This document shows positions 22,714 through 33,691 of a stretch of DNA of 64,000 bases, in pieces. Origin of the DNA: Balaenoptera acutorostrata (lineage: Eukaryota > Chordata > Mammalia > Artiodactyla > Balaenopteridae); contig NC_080067.1 in NCBI RefSeq assembly GCF_949987535.1, positions 7,688,001-7,752,000 of the forward strand. Reading direction: 5' to 3'. Made by a program: the position numbers and the translations under genes. Within the stretch, counting starts at the first letter, position 1. Each line of letters begins with the position of its first letter. The notes under the pieces were generated by a model that saw only the letters and a program-made list of their open reading frames with translations, searched no databases and had not been told where the DNA came from.

Positions 22714-24020
22714 GATTTCAACTGGAATTTTAGTTTCAGATTATTTTCAATATTTTAACAATTATTTAGACTTAAGAATAATTTTTTCTAATAGTTCATG
22801 CATGTATCTATTCCTCTGAGCTTCATTTTCTTTTTCCTGAAGTTTGTTTTCTCATCATTCTTTCAGCATGGATCTGTGGGTAATAAATTGAGTTCTTGGA
22901 TGTAAAGGTGGATATATACATTTGTTAAAACTCATCAAACTCTATACTTAAAATCTGCACATTTCACTGCATGTAAGTTAGAAATATAGTATTGGAAAAA
23001 ATTTAATAGATGAACCAGTGGATACCACTGAGAACCCAAGCTGAAGAAATTTCTCTTAGAACACAGCACAAAGAGATAAGGAAATGGAAAGTATGAATAT
23101 GAAGTCAGGAGAGAGAGAGAGAGAGAGAGAGAGAGGACAGATTTAGAAGGTGTAACATTCAATTACATTCAATTGATGGGAGTTTTAGGAGAAAAGGTAG
23201 TCTCTTGGAATGAGAACTGGAATGAAGGATATACTCAGAGAAATAAAGGAAATTTCCTAGAACAGAAGACAGATGGAAAGGGCCAACTGAGCAATATAAA
23301 TATGTACTTTATATCCATATTTAGGCACATAGCAGTTACTGAAGTTAAGAATAGCAAAGCTGACGTGGAAATACTTAGGTGACAGACGTGGTTTTACCCA
23401 CTGGACAGAATGTAGTATGGACCATGTGTTCATCACAAATTTCTGAACGTTTCCTATGCACCAGGCATTGTGTCAGATGCTTAGTGATTTAGAAGCATGT
23501 GAGAGATGACCCTTGCCTTGAAGAAACTCTTTGTCTAGAAGGAGCAATAGACAGGTCAGTGGATAAGTGCAACCAAAGGCTGATAAATGGAAAAATGGAG
23601 CACACAGATACACAGATGGGGCAGCACCAGGGGTTAATCAGCCTGGTAAGGGGAGAACAATGTCCTAGCTAATTGAAGTGAGACATCTAGAAAGGAAAAA
23701 TAACATGTAAAATATTTTCTTTTCAGAATACAGTTCTTTAAATTGCTTTAGTAACAAGGTGTGGGTGTGAAAGGCTGGCAGTGGGGAAAGCACAGGTGTG
23801 AGGTGCGTTAGCTGCAGTCTCTAGTTACTCAGGTTAATGTGCAGTTGCTGGAGTGTTGCTCAGAGGCCCAAGTGGGTTTTGGAAAGCTTTCAATCACAAG
23901 TAACCATGAAGGTAACCGCAGATGAAGGGAAAAGATCTAAACATCTCCGGGCTTCCGCTATATCTGTGAGGGAAAAAAAGGGAAGGACCAAAGAATTTAT
24001 GTATGTAGAATTTTCATGGA
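22714..24020. other. Single-copy stretch with a (GA)n run
   Basis: A (GA)n microsatellite lies at 23110-23135. Positions 23430-23620 resemble a faint MIR/L2-type spacer. Reading frames at 23173-23382 and 23837-24031 show nothing recognisable. Confidence 0.45.
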
Positions 24021-24115
24021 AGAATACATAATTTCTTTTTTTAAATTGTAATATAGTTAGTTGATTTACACTGTTGTGATAGTTTCAAGTATATGGCAAA
24101 ATGATTCAGTTATAC

Positions 24116-24157
<42 letters not shown>

Positions 24158-24378
24158 TTCAGACTCTTTTCCATTATAGGTTATTACAAGATATTGAATA
24201 TAGTTCCCTGTGCTTTAAGTAGGTCCTTGTTATTTATCTATTTTTCATATAGTAGTTTGTATCTGTTAATCTCAAACTTCTACTAATTTATCCCTCTCCC
24301 TACCCTTTTCCCTTTGGTAACCATAAGTTTGTTTTCTATGTCTGTGAGTCTATTTCTGTTTAGAATACATTATTTCTT
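24021..24378 (-). mobile_element. 5'-truncated L1 3' end with TSD and (TA)n
   Basis: L1 3' UTR in antisense at 24038-24361, with a (TA)n run at 24116-24153. The flanks 24021-24037 and 24362-24378 ('agaataca(t)aatttctt' type) match at 16 of 17 bases. Confidence 0.92.
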
Positions 24379-24807
24379 CATAGAGTACTTGGACTTTACC
24401 TTTTATGGGTTCTATCTACAAAAGGATAGAGAACAGGTGGGTAGGGTTGGTACTAAATGTGGAAAATCCTTTTGTGGCTGAAATCTGTAAGTAAGATGAG
24501 GTTTAGCTAAAATTTTCTTTGTTATTTAGCAGTTGATTTCTCAAAGAAAGATAACACTAATACTGAAGGTAATTTCAAGTTTCATAAAGTAATTTAACTG
24601 GAGACAAATATCCCCAGATCTATTTATGCAAGGAGCCAGAGGCAATAACTGAGTAAACTGCAGAATTTGGATGAAACAGAAACGAGACTATTTTATTGGC
24701 TGCAGCTCATTACATAGATCCTAGAAATGCTGGTCGTATCACTGCTCATGCTTGCTAGAAAATGCTAAAGGGAACTAGATGTCTTAAATTCTACCTTTTA
24801 AAAATGG
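24379..24807. other. Single-copy stretch, nothing assigned
   Basis: No repeat or exon recognised. Confidence 0.45.
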
Positions 24808-25031
24808 GTTCCCGGGCTTCCCTGGTGGTCCAGTGGTTAAGAATCTGCCTGCCAGTGCAGGTGACATGGGTTCGAGCCCTGGTCTGGGAAGATCCCACAT
24901 GCTGTGGAGCAACTAAGCCTGTGCGCCACAACTACTGAGCCTGCACTCTACAGCCCACGAGCCACAACTACGGAAGCCTGTGCATAGCAATGAAGACCCA
25001 ACGCAGCCAAAAAGAAAGAAAGAAAGAAAAT
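24808..25031 (+). mobile_element. CHR-type tRNA-derived SINE, sense, with Pol III boxes
   Basis: A complete head in sense: 'gggcttccctggtggtccag' continues into 'tggttaagaatctgcctgcc', with a perfect A box ('tggtccagtgg', 24824-24834) and B box ('ggttcgagccc', near 24870). It ends in 'gcagccaaaaagaaagaaag'. The tRNA-like part no longer folds as a functional tRNA. No clear TSD was found. Confidence 0.92.
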
Positions 25032-25084
25032 TAAAAGGCAAGTTAGAAATTAGAAAAAAACAAACACAAAAAGACAAAAGTTGC

Positions 25085-25905
25085 CTTTTCTTTTTGATAT
25101 CTGACATCATCTTAGTGTTCTTCCTTTTCAGAGTTTTCAACATCTGGATTTCTTTAAGCAGTTCGATGAGTTCTTCTTTCAAATTAGAATGAAATTTGTC
25201 GATGGCTTCCTTACAAATTCTGAGTCTGTTTTTGTTTATACTCTAAGGGGATGTTCTCAAATGTAGACAAAACAACATCTAACTCCATGATGTCACTGGT
25301 TTTCTTTTAAACACCAAATAGGTACACAGTAGGAAGTATCCGAGTCTGTGACTTCACTTCTTGGTTTCTTCCTTTTGCAACGAAACATCTTTTTCTGAGT
25401 TTTCAGTTGATTTTCTGTTGCCAGGGTCTCTTTTTCAACAGAGAGCTCAGCACTAAGGGGTCCTATCTTTTTAGGCGTGACTGATTCAGCTGGTTTCTCT
25501 GAAAGTTCTGAAGATGCTGTAGCTGAAACAGCTTCATGTTGTCGTGTATTATGTTGTCTGCTGGTTTAATTTTTCTTCTTATATCACTTTCTTCAGTGCT
25601 TTCAGATTCATCACTAATGGGCTTGCGTTTTCTTCCTGGCTTTTTTGCACTATTTTTTACAGACTCGTTTTCAGTTGCTTCAATTTCAGAAGTGTCCAAA
25701 CTTCTTTTTGCTTATTTTCCTTGAGGAGTTGAGGGGATAGGTGATCCGCAGTGTTTGGAGAATTCTTCATCAGCGTATATAGAGTGCTGTGTAGAGGAGG
25801 GTATCTTCCGTGGAGTGTGTTCTTCCTACAGTGTTCTTTGAACATCTCGTACCTGAGCACCGCACTCTCCCCGGCGGGGCCATCCCAGCCCACCACTCTC
25901 TCCAG
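25085..25905 (-). pseudogene. CENPU: Processed pseudogene of centromere protein U
   Basis: CENP-U is a subunit of the CENP-O/P/Q/U/R complex at the inner kinetochore. The minus strand starts with about 20 bases of 5' UTR and an ATG at 25883. It encodes 'MAPPGRVR', then 'SKNTVGRTHS', jumps to 'PPLHST', and continues with 'ADEEFSKHCG', 'NSAKKPGRKRKPISDESES' (25635-25580 area) and 'ELIELLKEIQMLKTLKRKN'. These match human CENPU in order, without introns, so this is an mRNA copy. Defects seen: loss of about 40 codons after 'RTHS', a frameshift within 'PPLHST', a TAA at 25712-25714 ('GK*AKR'), and a frameshift near 25213. Homology stops at 25085 ('DIKKKRQ'), so the C-terminal quarter and poly(A) are missing. 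The assignment rests on remembered family sequence; I am confident of the gene, less so of exact residue numbers. Confidence 0.85.
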
Positions 25906-26192
25906 TCCCCTTTTTAAGCTAAAGTATTTTGAAACAAATCCCAGAGAGTATGTTATTTTACCTGTAAATACTTCAGTAAAATCATGGCCATCTTATAGAG
26001 AATGAACTAGTGGCTATCAGTGGGGAGAAGGAGGAGGGAAGTGGCAAGATAAGGGTAGTGGAAATAAAAAGGATTATTATGGGATTATATTAAATTATGT
26101 GTGTGAAACTTTTGAAAATTGTAAAGCATCATAGAATTTAAAGAATCTTTCACTCAATAAAAACTATTCCATTTAGACTAGTAAAAAAAAAG
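25906..26192 (+). mobile_element. Old repeat piece followed by a short sense L1 3' end
   Basis: 25908-25980 ('agtattttgaaacaaatccc') looks like an old 3'-UTR repeat. From about 25990 the L1 3' UTR phrase 'gaatgaactagtggctatcag' runs to an A tail at 26182-26192. Confidence 0.7.
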
Positions 26193-26699
26193 AAATCATC
26201 TTTCTTTCATATCATACTTGTTGCAGATACTCAAATTATCACTAATACTCATCATTACTTAAAATTATAGTCGTTATTGGAGCCAGCACTAGATCTTGTT
26301 ATTTAATTCATTAGGAATAAAGCACATATTTCACCATATCATATTTTTGAAATGATTTGACAATTGTGTTTATAACTGATTTTCTTTTTTTTAAACAAAA
26401 ACTTTTTTTTACTTATAAAATGTAAAGAGTTACACAAATTTAGAAGAATATACACATGCATACATATATATTTATCTTTTTCAAAGGAGAATTTGCATTA
26501 TGACCTATTACTAAATGTTGTCTGAATAATGAGCTTTCGTTGGCAAGGTTTATCACTATTGTCGGTTTGGTTTAACATCAATATTATACCTTCTACTTTG
26601 AGTGATTATTTAGAGTAATATATAACTGATTTTCTTTGTAAATTTTTTTTATGTCTTGTATTTTAAAATATTAATATTTAATTAATATGTTTCTTAATA
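26193..26699. other. AT-rich stretch, nothing assigned
   Basis: No recognisable gene or repeat; several T and A runs. Confidence 0.45.
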
Positions 26700-26955
26700 G
26701 TGTTGACCTTTGGTCCAAGCTAGGATAAGGGTAGGGAGAAAAAGAAGATTTGTGGTTCCCTGGGGTTGGTGGTGGGAATGGAGATGAACACAAATGGCAT
26801 ATTTCTTTTTGGAATGGTGGAAATGTTTCATATTAGATTGTGGTGATGGCTGTATAATTCTGTAATTTAATAAAAAGTACTGAGTTGTAGGTATAAAATG
26901 AGGGAATTTTGTGGTATGTAAATTACCCCTCAATAAAGCTGTTTTAACAAAAGAA
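26700..26955 (+). mobile_element. Older L1 3' UTR (L1MA/L1MB-like), sense
   Basis: 'gattgtggtgatggctgtataa', 'tgagttgtaggtataaaatg' and 'cctcaataaagctgtttta' are diagnostic of medium-age L1 3' ends, finishing in an A-rich tail. Confidence 0.75.
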
Positions 26956-27034
26956 AAGAAATCATGGCCATTTTAATAATCATCTACATAGGAATGAGAA
27001 TAAAATAGATTATTATAGTTTACATGTATTAAGT

Positions 27035-27260
27035 TCTGTGTTCAGAGCTCTTTATTAAGCATTCTGTATTGCATTGTGTCATCCTTTCAACATCCAATCA
27101 ACTAGGCATAACTGTTCTCACTTCTCTGATGGGGAAAGTGAAAGTCCAAGAGGTGTAGTAAATTGCCAAAGATCACACAGCTAGGAAGTGATGCAACTAA
27201 GATTCAAAATTTTTTTTTTGCCTATTCTGGATCTTGTGCCCTTAACCACTGTGTACAAAT
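27035..27260 (-). mobile_element. MIR SINE, antisense
   Basis: 'gtaaattgccaaagatcacac', 'agctaggaagtgatgcaac' and 'gtgcccttaaccactgtg' follow the MIR consensus in reverse. Diverged. Confidence 0.8.
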
Positions 27261-27384
27261 GCCTCACCTCTACAACATACTTGACTTCTGAAAATAAACC
27301 CACCCTTGCATGCATGAATTAACTGCTTTGCATAAGACTATTTATTCTATTGTTTAGTGCCCTTAAATAAATTCCTTTTTGACT

Positions 27385-27580
27385 GAGAATTTGGGGGCAG
27401 AAGGAGTATTGGCTTTGGGGTCATACAGCTTTAGGTTAGTTAGGCATAATATTCCATCACTTTCTGGTTGTGAGACTTTGGGTGAGACTCCAGCTCTGAG
27501 TCTCAATGTTCTCATCAAATCCCACGAGGATTACATGAGACACGTGAAAGCTCTAGAGCAGCTCAATATATGGAGACTGG
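27385..27580 (+). mobile_element. MIR SINE, sense
   Basis: 'ttggctttggggtcatacagc', 'ctggttgtgagactttggg' and 'gaggattacatgagacacg' follow MIR in order. Confidence 0.7.
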
Positions 27581-28957
27581 AACCCAGCATATGTCAGCAC
27601 TCTGCTTCCACTATCTCTTCCTCCAACTCCTTCATCCTACTCTGAGTGTGCTTTCTCCTTTCCCTCCCCCCATCTCTCTTCCATGCTATATTGTCAAGGC
27701 TACATTTATATCCACATATCCTAGGTTTCTTCATTTAGCAGTTTTGGGGATTTAATTTCTACTTCTTTACCTTCTCCTATATACATTTAAAAATGCCCAA
27801 GCCTGGCTATTACCTTGTGTTAATTCTCATTGCATTTTTTAAATGTAGGCTATGTAACACACTTTCAGAAAGTCGGCAGGGTGTAAACGACCTATCTCAT
27901 CATTTCGTATCACATTCCCTATGAGATTATGAAGTAGTATGTGCTGTATAAACCATGGCACATTTTGGTCATCACTGTGTTGTCAATTTCAATTAAGGCT
28001 GAGAACGTCTGAATAGATGGGGGTGGCCAGGGGAGGGAAGGGGAGGGTCAGACAGGCTGATGGTCACTTGGGCAGCCTGGCATATTCTTAAAACTGATTT
28101 ACAAGGCTGTTTTAATTACCTTGGCAACTCTCCTTGGGACACTCTCCAAGTTCCTCACATTAAAGTCTTCTCATCAGCAACCACCCAAATTATCAATGAT
28201 TAAAATGCATAAACCGCCCAGTTCTCTGCTGGGCTCATCATATGGATGAACTCTAAGGTTGTCATAGTCTGAGATGTCAAGCTGATTCTCTGGTTGCCAT
28301 TGGAAACAGTTTAGATCTCTTAAAAACACTGAATAATCTCTCCAGGTCAATTCATATTCATATTGTGACTACTGAATAAATCAAATTGGGTTAAAGAATC
28401 TTTTACAGAGAATTAAAAGGGTTTTTTTGTCGGAAATTGGTACATTATTAGTTGGCACTGGGAGACATATAAAGAGGTAGACATCTAGGTTGAATTATTC
28501 AAATATATATAGAATTAAATGTAATTTTGACTTGGTTGAGACCTAGGGCATATAAATAAAAATAAGTATGTGCATACAGATATACATATGCACATTTCCA
28601 GATCTTCCTTATGCTCAAAAATAACCATCTGCAAATTGTGATTTTAGGGTCTCTGAGGGAAGATCCAAGCTGAATATGGTAGTGGCATTGCTATTACGAG
28701 ACAGAGGTGTTGCAGAATAAATCAGAAATGGGGAAAATTCCTAAAAGTTTATCTGAGGCAAAGCAAAGTGGAAATGGGACAAGACTGGCTTGGGAAATGT
28801 GGGCAGGAAGCAAGCCTGCTGGCCCATTTTGGCTCCAGGGAGGATTTTCTACCGGGCATCATTTCCTGCCTTCCTAAAAACACCCAGACAGATGAGATCT
28901 GGAATGCAGTTGAGTAATAGAGATGAGGAGGTAGGGGAAAGAGATGGCTTATTAGAT
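27581..28957. other. Single-copy stretch; possible conserved non-coding segment
   Basis: 28060-28400 is repeat-free, balanced in composition and rich in homeodomain-like cores ('ttttaattacc', 'caatgattaaaatgcat'). It would be worth a conservation check. No exon seen. Confidence 0.35.
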
Positions 28958-29235
28958 GGCTGCATCACAAGCCTCCCCAAAACCTAGTGCCTTAAAACAA
29001 CACCATTTATTGTGTAAAATTCTGTGGGTCAAGAAATCCCAGCAGGACTCAGCAGAGACAGCTCATGTCTGCTCTGCACACTGCTGGCTGAGCTCACTCA
29101 TGCAGCTGTGCTTGACCAGGGCTGGGAAGGCTCTAATGTCCAAGGTGGCTTCACCCATAACACTGGGAGCCTTGGTGCTGCCTGTCAGCTGGGTGGCTTC
29201 GGTCCACCTCCACTTCACCTTTCTCTCTCTCTTTT
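28958..29235 (+). repeat. Medium-reiterated repeat, family not assigned
   Basis: 'cttaaaacaacaccatttatt', 'attctgtgggtcaagaaatcc' and 'aaggctctaatgtccaagg' are typical of a common mammalian repeat with 'cttaaaacaacaaacatttatt' near one end. I cannot name it safely. Confidence 0.5.
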
Positions 29236-29239
29236 TTAT

Positions 29240-29585
29240 TTTTATTTATTTATTTTAATATCTTTATTGGATTATAATTGCTTTACATTGTTGTGTTAGT
29301 TTCTGCTGTACAACAAAGTGAATCAGCTATATGTATACCTATATCCCCTCCCTCATGAGCCTCCCTCCCTCCCTCCCCATCCCACCCCTCTAGGTCATCA
29401 CAAAGCACTGAGCTGATCTCCCTGTGCTATACAGCAGCTTCCCACTAGCTATTTTACACATGGTAGTGTATATATGTCAATGTTACTCTCTCAATTCATC
29501 CCACCCTCCCTTTCCCCCTCTGTGTCCACAAGTCTCTTCTCTACATCTCTGTTTCTATTCCTGCCCTTCCAATACCACCCTGAAT
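29240..29585 (-). mobile_element. L1 3' end, antisense, first of three stacked L1s
   Basis: 3'-UTR only: 'taatatctttattggattat', 'caacaaagtgaatcagctat', 'cacaaagcactgagctgatc'. The flanks are both 'ttctctctctttt'-like, a probable but low-complexity TSD. Confidence 0.88.
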
Positions 29586-29594
29586 GCACCGCTC

Positions 29595-31390
29595 TCTTTT
29601 CTCTCTTTTTACAAATTGAAATATAGTTGAATTATAATATTATATTAGTTTAAAGTATATAGTGCTCCAGTACTTTTATAGATTATATTCTATTCAAATT
29701 ATTATAAAATATTGGCTATATTCCCTGCACTATACAATATATCCTTATAGCTTATGTATTTTATACATAGTATTTTGTACCTCTTAATCACCTACTCCTT
29801 TCGTGCCCCTGCCCCATCACTCTCCTTACTGGTAACCACTAGTTTGTTCTCTATATCTGTGAGTCTGCTTCTCTTTTGTATATTCATTTGCTTGTTTCAT
29901 TTTTTAGATTACACATATAAGTGATATCATACAGTATTTGTCTCTCTTTGACTTATTTTGCTAAGCCTAATACCCTTTGGTCCATCTATGTTGTTGCAAA
30001 TGGCAAAATTTTGCTCTTTTTTTGTGGCTGAGTAGTATTACATAGTATATATATACCACATCATCTTTATCCTTTCATCTGTTGATGGACACTTAGGTTG
30101 CTTCCATATCTTGGCAATTGTAAATAATGATGCTAGGAACATTGGGATGCATGTATCTTTTCAAATTAGTGTTTTCATTTTCTTCAGATATATACCCAGG
30201 AGTGGAATTGCTGGATCATATGGTAGTTCTATTTTTAGTTTTTTGAGGAACCTCCATATTATTTCCCACAGTGGCTGCACAAGTTTCCACCAACAGTGTA
30301 TGAGGATTCCTTTTTGCCACATCCTCACCAATATTTGTTATTTGTGGTCTTTTTATTGATAGTTATTCTGACAGGTGTGAGATGATATCTCACTGTGGAC
30401 TTGATTTGCAGTTCCCTGATGATTAGCAATGTTGAGCATCTTTTCATGTGCCTGTTGGCCATCTGCATTTCCTCTTTGGAAAAAAGTCTGTGCAGGTCTT
30501 CTGCCCATTTTTTAGTCAGGTTGTTTTTTTTTTTTTTTTTTGATATTGAGTTGTATGAGCTGTTTATAGATTTGGATATAGCACCTTATCAGTCATATCA
30601 TTTGCAAATATGTTCCTTCATTCAGTAGGTTGTCTTTTTGTACTGTCAGTGGTTTCCTTTGCTGTGCAAAAGCTTTTAAGTTTAATTAGGTCTCATTTGT
30701 TTATTTTTGCTTTTGTTTCCTTTGCCTTAGGAGACAGATAAAAAAAAAACTTGCTATGATTTATGTTAAAGAGTGTTCTGCCTATGTTTTCCTGTAGGAG
30801 TTTTATGGTTTCCAGTCTTACATTAGGTTCTTTAATCCATTTTGAGTTTATTTTTGTATATGGTCTGAGAAAATATTCCATTTTCATTCTTTTACATGTA
30901 GCTCTCCAGTTTTTCCAGCATCAATTATTGAAGAGACTGTCTTTTCTCCATTATATATATATATATATTTTTTTTTTTCCATTATATATTTTCATCTCCT
31001 TTGTTGTAGGTTAATTGGCCATAAATGTGTAGGTATATTTCTGGGCTCTCCATCCTGTTCCATTGATCTATGTGTCTGTTTTTGTTCCAGTACCATACTG
31101 TTTTGATTACTGTAGCTTTGTATTATAGTCTGAAGTCAGGGAGTGTTATTCCTCCAGCTCTGTTGTTCTTTCTCAAGATTGTTTTGGCTATTTGGGGTTT
31201 TTTGTGTTTCCATACAAATTTTAAAATTTTTTGTTCTAGTTCTGTGAAAAATGCCATTAGTATTTTGATAAGGATTGCACTGAATCTGTAGATTGTCTTG
31301 GGCAGTATGGTCATTTTAACATTAATTTTTCCAGTCCAAGAACACAGTGTATCTTTCCATCTGTGTTGTCTTCAGTTTCTTTCATCCATG
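29595..31390 (-). mobile_element. Older 1.8-kb L1 (3' UTR plus ORF2 C-terminal half)
   Basis: Antisense 3' UTR (29595-30000) then ORF2. Translated minus-strand pieces at 30693-30887 ('TKINSKWIKEPNVRLETIKL') and 31123-31314 ('[19 protein letters not shown]') are in different frames. The right end is cut by the next L1 in the middle of ORF2. Confidence 0.9.
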
Positions 31391-31391
31391 T

Positions 31392-31464
31392 CTTTTTTAA
31401 AAAATTTAAGTACAGCTGGTTTGCAATGTTGTGTTAGTTTCTGAGGTACAGCAAAGTGATTCAG

Positions 31465-31540
<76 letters not shown>

Positions 31541-31792
31541 TCTTTTCCACTATGGTTTATTATAGGATATTGAATATGGTTACCTGTGCAATACAGTAGG
31601 ACCTTGTGTTTATTTTATATATAGTAGTGTGTATCTGTTAGTCCCAAGCTCCTAATTTATCCCTCTCCCCACTTTCCCCTTTGGTAACCATAGTCTGTTC
31701 TCTATGTCTGTGAGTCTATTTCTGTTTTGTAAATAAGTTCATTTGTATCATTTTTTTAGATTCCACATATAAGTGATATCGTATGATATTTG
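31392..31792 (-). mobile_element. L1 3' end with long (TA)n, third of the stack
   Basis: Begins 'ttttttaaaaaatttaagtac' (antisense tail), contains a (TA)n run at 31469-31533, and continues 'ggtaaccatagtctgttctc' and 'attccacatataagtgatatc'. No clear TSD. Confidence 0.9.
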
Positions 31793-32720
31793 GTTTATCC
31801 CTGTCCCTGGCATGTAGCCATTTTGAGGTCCCAGCTGAGAGTCCAGATAAAATATTTACTAGAGCCTTATACTTTCTGGTCTTGAATTCTTATTTTTGCC
31901 TCCTTGGCACTTGAGACTGTTCAAAATTCTTCCTTCTTTTCAGCATCTTTTTGTTTAACCTATTAGATTTTTGCCCCATGCAGTGTATGAATCCAACACA
32001 AGCCTTGGGTGGAATACCACGATGTGTCACACTTCTCTCCATTTCTTTTCTCTTTAGGAACTTGAGCACTCAATTATTAGCTGCCTTAGGAGGCCCAAGT
32101 TCTAATCTTTCTAACTTTGTCAGGAGCTCCATGTTTGTAGTTCTCTCCCCAGATTCTTACACCACGCCAAGAATTTGCAAATGCTTTCAAGGTAAAAGTG
32201 GCTTTACTTGGCTTAACCTTTCTTGGCTTCTCAAGTCCTAATTGCCTTGCAGCTCTCTGAGCCTTCAAATAGATATTTTTTGGTATTGTATGCAATTTTT
32301 TCTAGTTGTTCTTGGAGGAAGAATTGCTCTTCCACAAGCTACTCCTTTCTATCAAGAAGGTGAAGTCTCTCATGTATTTTTTGGTACATGAATTTTACAG
32401 TTACCTGAATATCTTCTGTATTTTATAATTTCTACGAGTTTTTCTTTAAAGGAAGTTATCTTCTATGTATGCATATATGTTGTTTTGTGTGTGTGGGGGG
32501 GCTTGCATATGTTTTTAGTAGTGGAGGCTTTTCTATAGGGAAGTTTCATTTTCCTTTTTGCCAGAACTCCATTTTTGTATCAGTTTTCACCTTGGTTTCT
32601 GTGACTGGATTTTCTGTATGTGTAGTGGTGCATATTGGATATTCACCCATGGATAGAATAACAGCTAATTTCTCTCATACTCTGTTTCCAACATGGCTGG
32701 AGGTGGGTGACTGATTTATG
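31793..32720 (-). other. Coding-like minus-strand stretch, unidentified
   Basis: Not a repeat I recognise. Minus-strand translations are unusually Lys/Arg-rich and fairly long between stops: 32295-32086 reads 'RAARQLGLEKPRKVKPSKAT', followed by 'PPKACVGFIHCMGQKSNRLN' and 'KKMLKRRKNFEQSQVP' between 32060 and 31870, with in-frame stops between. Upstream, 'LVEEQFFLQEQLEKIAYN' lies at about 32350-32300. This may be a decayed retrocopy of a nucleolar or DNA-binding protein, or chance. I found no TSD or poly(A). Confidence 0.3.
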
Positions 32721-33099
32721 CTACAACTTTGGACCGGTGGGTTGAGATTTTCTGAACTTCTTTCACTGAAGATAGACTGTTTTTCTTGAGTCTGGACTCA
32801 GTTGAGGAAATTACAGTTTGGCTCATGTGAACAAAGTTGTGCAATAAATCATCATGTGTTAAAAAATAGAGTAACTCCATTGATACTTGAAGAAGCAAAT
32901 TTAGAGCCATTATATGGAAATAGTGTTCCTTATAGAAAGTAATAAACTATCAGAACATTTTATCCACAAGAGATCTATAGGCTGAAAATAGAAATACATG
33001 ACAGAGTATTTAGTATAGAAATTAGTGAAAGTGGGGAAATTGATAATAAATGTAATACACATGAACATTTCTAGCTTCAAGTCATTGTTGGAAGGGGAA
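32721..33099. other. Nothing assigned
   Basis: Single-copy AT-rich sequence without gene or repeat signal. Confidence 0.45.
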
Positions 33100-33290
33100 G
33101 AGAAGGAAAAGGAGCTTTAATATATTAAGTCCTTACTATGTGAAGGTACTTTACACATTTTATTTCGTTTATTCCTCAAAACAATCTTATGAGGCAAAGA
33201 TTAGTTTTTCCATTTTACTGGTGAGGAAAATATGACTTAAAGAAGCAACTCACCTAAGGCCAAAGAATGTGTAAATTAATTTTTGTTTGA
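33100..33290 (-). mobile_element. MIR SINE, antisense
   Basis: 'aagtccttactatgtgaagg', 'cctcaaaacaatcttatgagg' and 'cattttactggtgaggaaaa' match reversed MIR. Confidence 0.75.
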
Positions 33291-33434
33291 TCAGTATATA
33301 TTAAATGGAAACTGGGATACAAGGGTGGAAGAAGACAAAGTCTTCATGACTTTCATAAATGGATGACATACCCTTTTGGCCTCTCTTGATGTACCTGCTC
33401 TCCTCTGCTATTTTGTGTGTAGTAATCTTTTTAC

Positions 33435-33675
33435 TGTATTTTTCTATCCTTTTTTATTTTTAAGATTCTTTTCTTGCAAGCTTACCCTCCTAGAACTTTA
33501 TTTATTTATTTGGTGGCACTGGGTCTTAGTTGCAGCAGGCAGGCTCCTTAGTTGCGGCTTGCTGGCTTCTTAGTTGCGGCATGCATGTGGGATCTAGTTC
33601 CCTGACCAGGGATTGAACCCAAGCCCCCTGCATTGGGAGTATGGAGTCTTACCCACTGGACCACCAGAGAAGTCC
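33435..33675 (-). mobile_element. CHR-type SINE, antisense, with 16-base TSD
   Basis: SINE body at 33500-33675 ends 'ccaccagagaagtccc'. The flanks 33419-33434 and 33676-33691 ('tgta(g/a)taatcttttta') match at 15 of 16. Between the left flank and the SINE tail lies about 60 bases of mixed sequence, as expected if the Pol III transcript ran into unique flanking DNA at its source locus. Confidence 0.9.
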
Positions 33676-33691
33676 CTGTAATAATCTTTTT

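Noticed and set aside
24808..24890. Possible tRNA gene from A and B boxes
   Set aside because: The boxes belong to the tRNA-derived head of a CHR SINE. The arms no longer pair into a cloverleaf, and the body and A-tail follow directly.
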